DNA from: Bdellovibrionales bacterium
Lineage (GTDB): Bacteria; Bdellovibrionota; Bdellovibrionia; Bdellovibrionales; JAMPXM01
Direction of reading: 5' to 3'
Length of the DNA stretch: 6,900 nucleotides
Assembly: GCA_005792225.1 (NCBI GenBank)
Contig: SXSP01000170.1
Coordinates: forward strand, 1-6,900
Part shown: one piece after another, positions 6,404-6,900 of the stretch
Layout: every line of letters begins with the position of its first letter
Numbering within the stretch: the stretch's first letter is position 1
Made by a program: the position numbers and the translations under genes
Notes under the pieces: generated by a model
What the model was told of the DNA's origin: nothing
Databases searched by the model: none
The model's input: only the letters and a program-made list of their open reading frames with translations

Positions 6404-6409
6404 CTCCTT
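6404..6409 (-). promoter_or_regulatory. Shine-Dalgarno of the single-domain response regulator
   Basis: On the - strand this reads AAGGAG with a 7-nt gap to the ATG at 6394-6396. It touches the TAA stop of the preceding gene (6409-6411), so this gene has its own good ribosome site within the operon, unlike the kinase and Hpt genes that rely on stop/start overlap. Confidence 0.7.
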
Positions 6410-6900
6410 TACGCCGCCCGCTTGACGGTGTTCGAGTGGACCCAAGCGCGAATCTTCGTGAGGGTGTTTTCGTCAAGGCCAATGAAGCTAACGCGCGTCT
6501 CTTGCTCGATCGAGGTGATGACTTTCATCAACGGGACTTCGATGCCGATCATGCCGAAGAGATCACTCGCGATCTCGATGCGCGCTCCCTCTTGAAACGT
6601 TGTCGGCGAACGCAGCGTGAGGCCGAGCTCGGAAAGAGAGACGATCTCCACCGCCATCGAGGCCTTCGCTGTCAGGTTCAAGTTGAGGCTCGCGAAGTCG
6701 GCTTGAGCTCGTTCGGCGGGAGGTCTTTTCTCGAGGAGGTCCGTGACCCGTTTGAGGAACAAAACGGGGTCCAGCGGCTTGACGATGTAATCGTGCACTC
6801 CGGCTTCCAGCGCGCGTTCGATGTCTTTTCTCTCGCGTCGACCCGTGAGCATCGCGATCGAAAGATGAGAAAAGCGCGTGTCGTTCGAGAGTGTTTTGAC
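6409..6900 (-). CDS. Response regulator with PilZ-like output domain, C-terminal part (cut by right edge)
   Basis: The open frame continues without a stop to the right edge, giving 163 visible residues; the Met at 6850-6852 is internal ('SIAMLTGR'), not the start. Visible residues 1-57 are the second half of a receiver: switch Thr19 in 'MLTGR', then 'GVHDYIVKPLD' with conserved Lys41. The phospho-Asp lies outside the window. Residues about 66-158 resemble a PilZ domain: 'VSLSELGLTL' fits the D/NxSxxG strand and 'VSFIGLDENTLTKIRAWV' fits the family's C-terminal end. PilZ domains usually bind cyclic di-GMP, but the RxxxR motif is not seen and Ser replaces the D/N, so binding is doubtful. It heads the visible part of the phosphorelay operon and may be its output. 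Confidence 0.8.
   Translation of the reverse strand, partial: VKTLSNDTRFSHLSIAMLTGRRERKDIERALEAGVHDYIVKPLDPVLFLKRVTDLLEKRPPAERAQADFASLNLNLTAKASMAVEIVSLSELGLTLRSPTTFQEGARIEIASDLFGMIGIEVPLMKVITSIEQETRVSFIGLDENTLTKIRAWVHSNTVKRAA

Noticed and set aside
6409..6852. Treating the Met at 6850-6852 as the start of the receiver-PilZ gene
   Set aside because: The frame continues upstream to the window edge with receiver-like sequence, and this Met falls in the core strand before the conserved Thr, so it is internal.

Overview
The window reads as chromosomal DNA of a Gram-negative bacterium rich in signalling genes. Coding density is very high, GC content is fairly high, and there are several 4-nt ATGA gene overlaps. 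Stand-alone Hpt and receiver proteins, a receiver-PilZ protein and CheD-type chemotaxis genes would fit a deltaproteobacterial or Bdellovibrionota-like host. That placement is an inference with low confidence, since no marker gene is present.

Layout. On the + strand (1-2817) is the end of a chemotaxis cluster: the C-terminal part of a CheW-like protein, a 511-aa fusion of CheD, a receiver domain and a CheB-like domain, and a 337-aa CheB. Successive genes overlap by ATGA, so they are probably co-transcribed and translationally coupled. A GC-rich hairpin sits on the cheB stop codon, where the cluster meets a convergent - strand block. Reading that block in its own direction from the right edge gives: a receiver-PilZ protein (cut by the window edge), a stand-alone receiver, a membrane histidine kinase, a stand-alone Hpt protein, and a D-2-hydroxyglutarate-dehydrogenase-like FAD oxidoreductase that appears to have its own promoter.

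How the genes work together. CheD deamidates chemoreceptors and CheB demethylates or deamidates them, so the left block is the receptor-adaptation end of a chemotaxis pathway. The most striking feature is that the two CheB-like proteins have complementary defects. The fusion keeps every receiver phosphorylation residue but has lost the catalytic Ser and His of its methylesterase domain. The downstream CheB keeps a perfect Ser-His-Asp triad but has lost the receiver's conserved Ser/Thr and Lys. This looks like a duplicated CheB whose input and output functions have been divided between two proteins, with CheD attached to the phospho-sensing one. The right block contains all parts of a multistep phosphorelay (kinase, receiver, Hpt, receiver-effector) as separate proteins. 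The oxidoreductase is metabolic and probably functionally unrelated.
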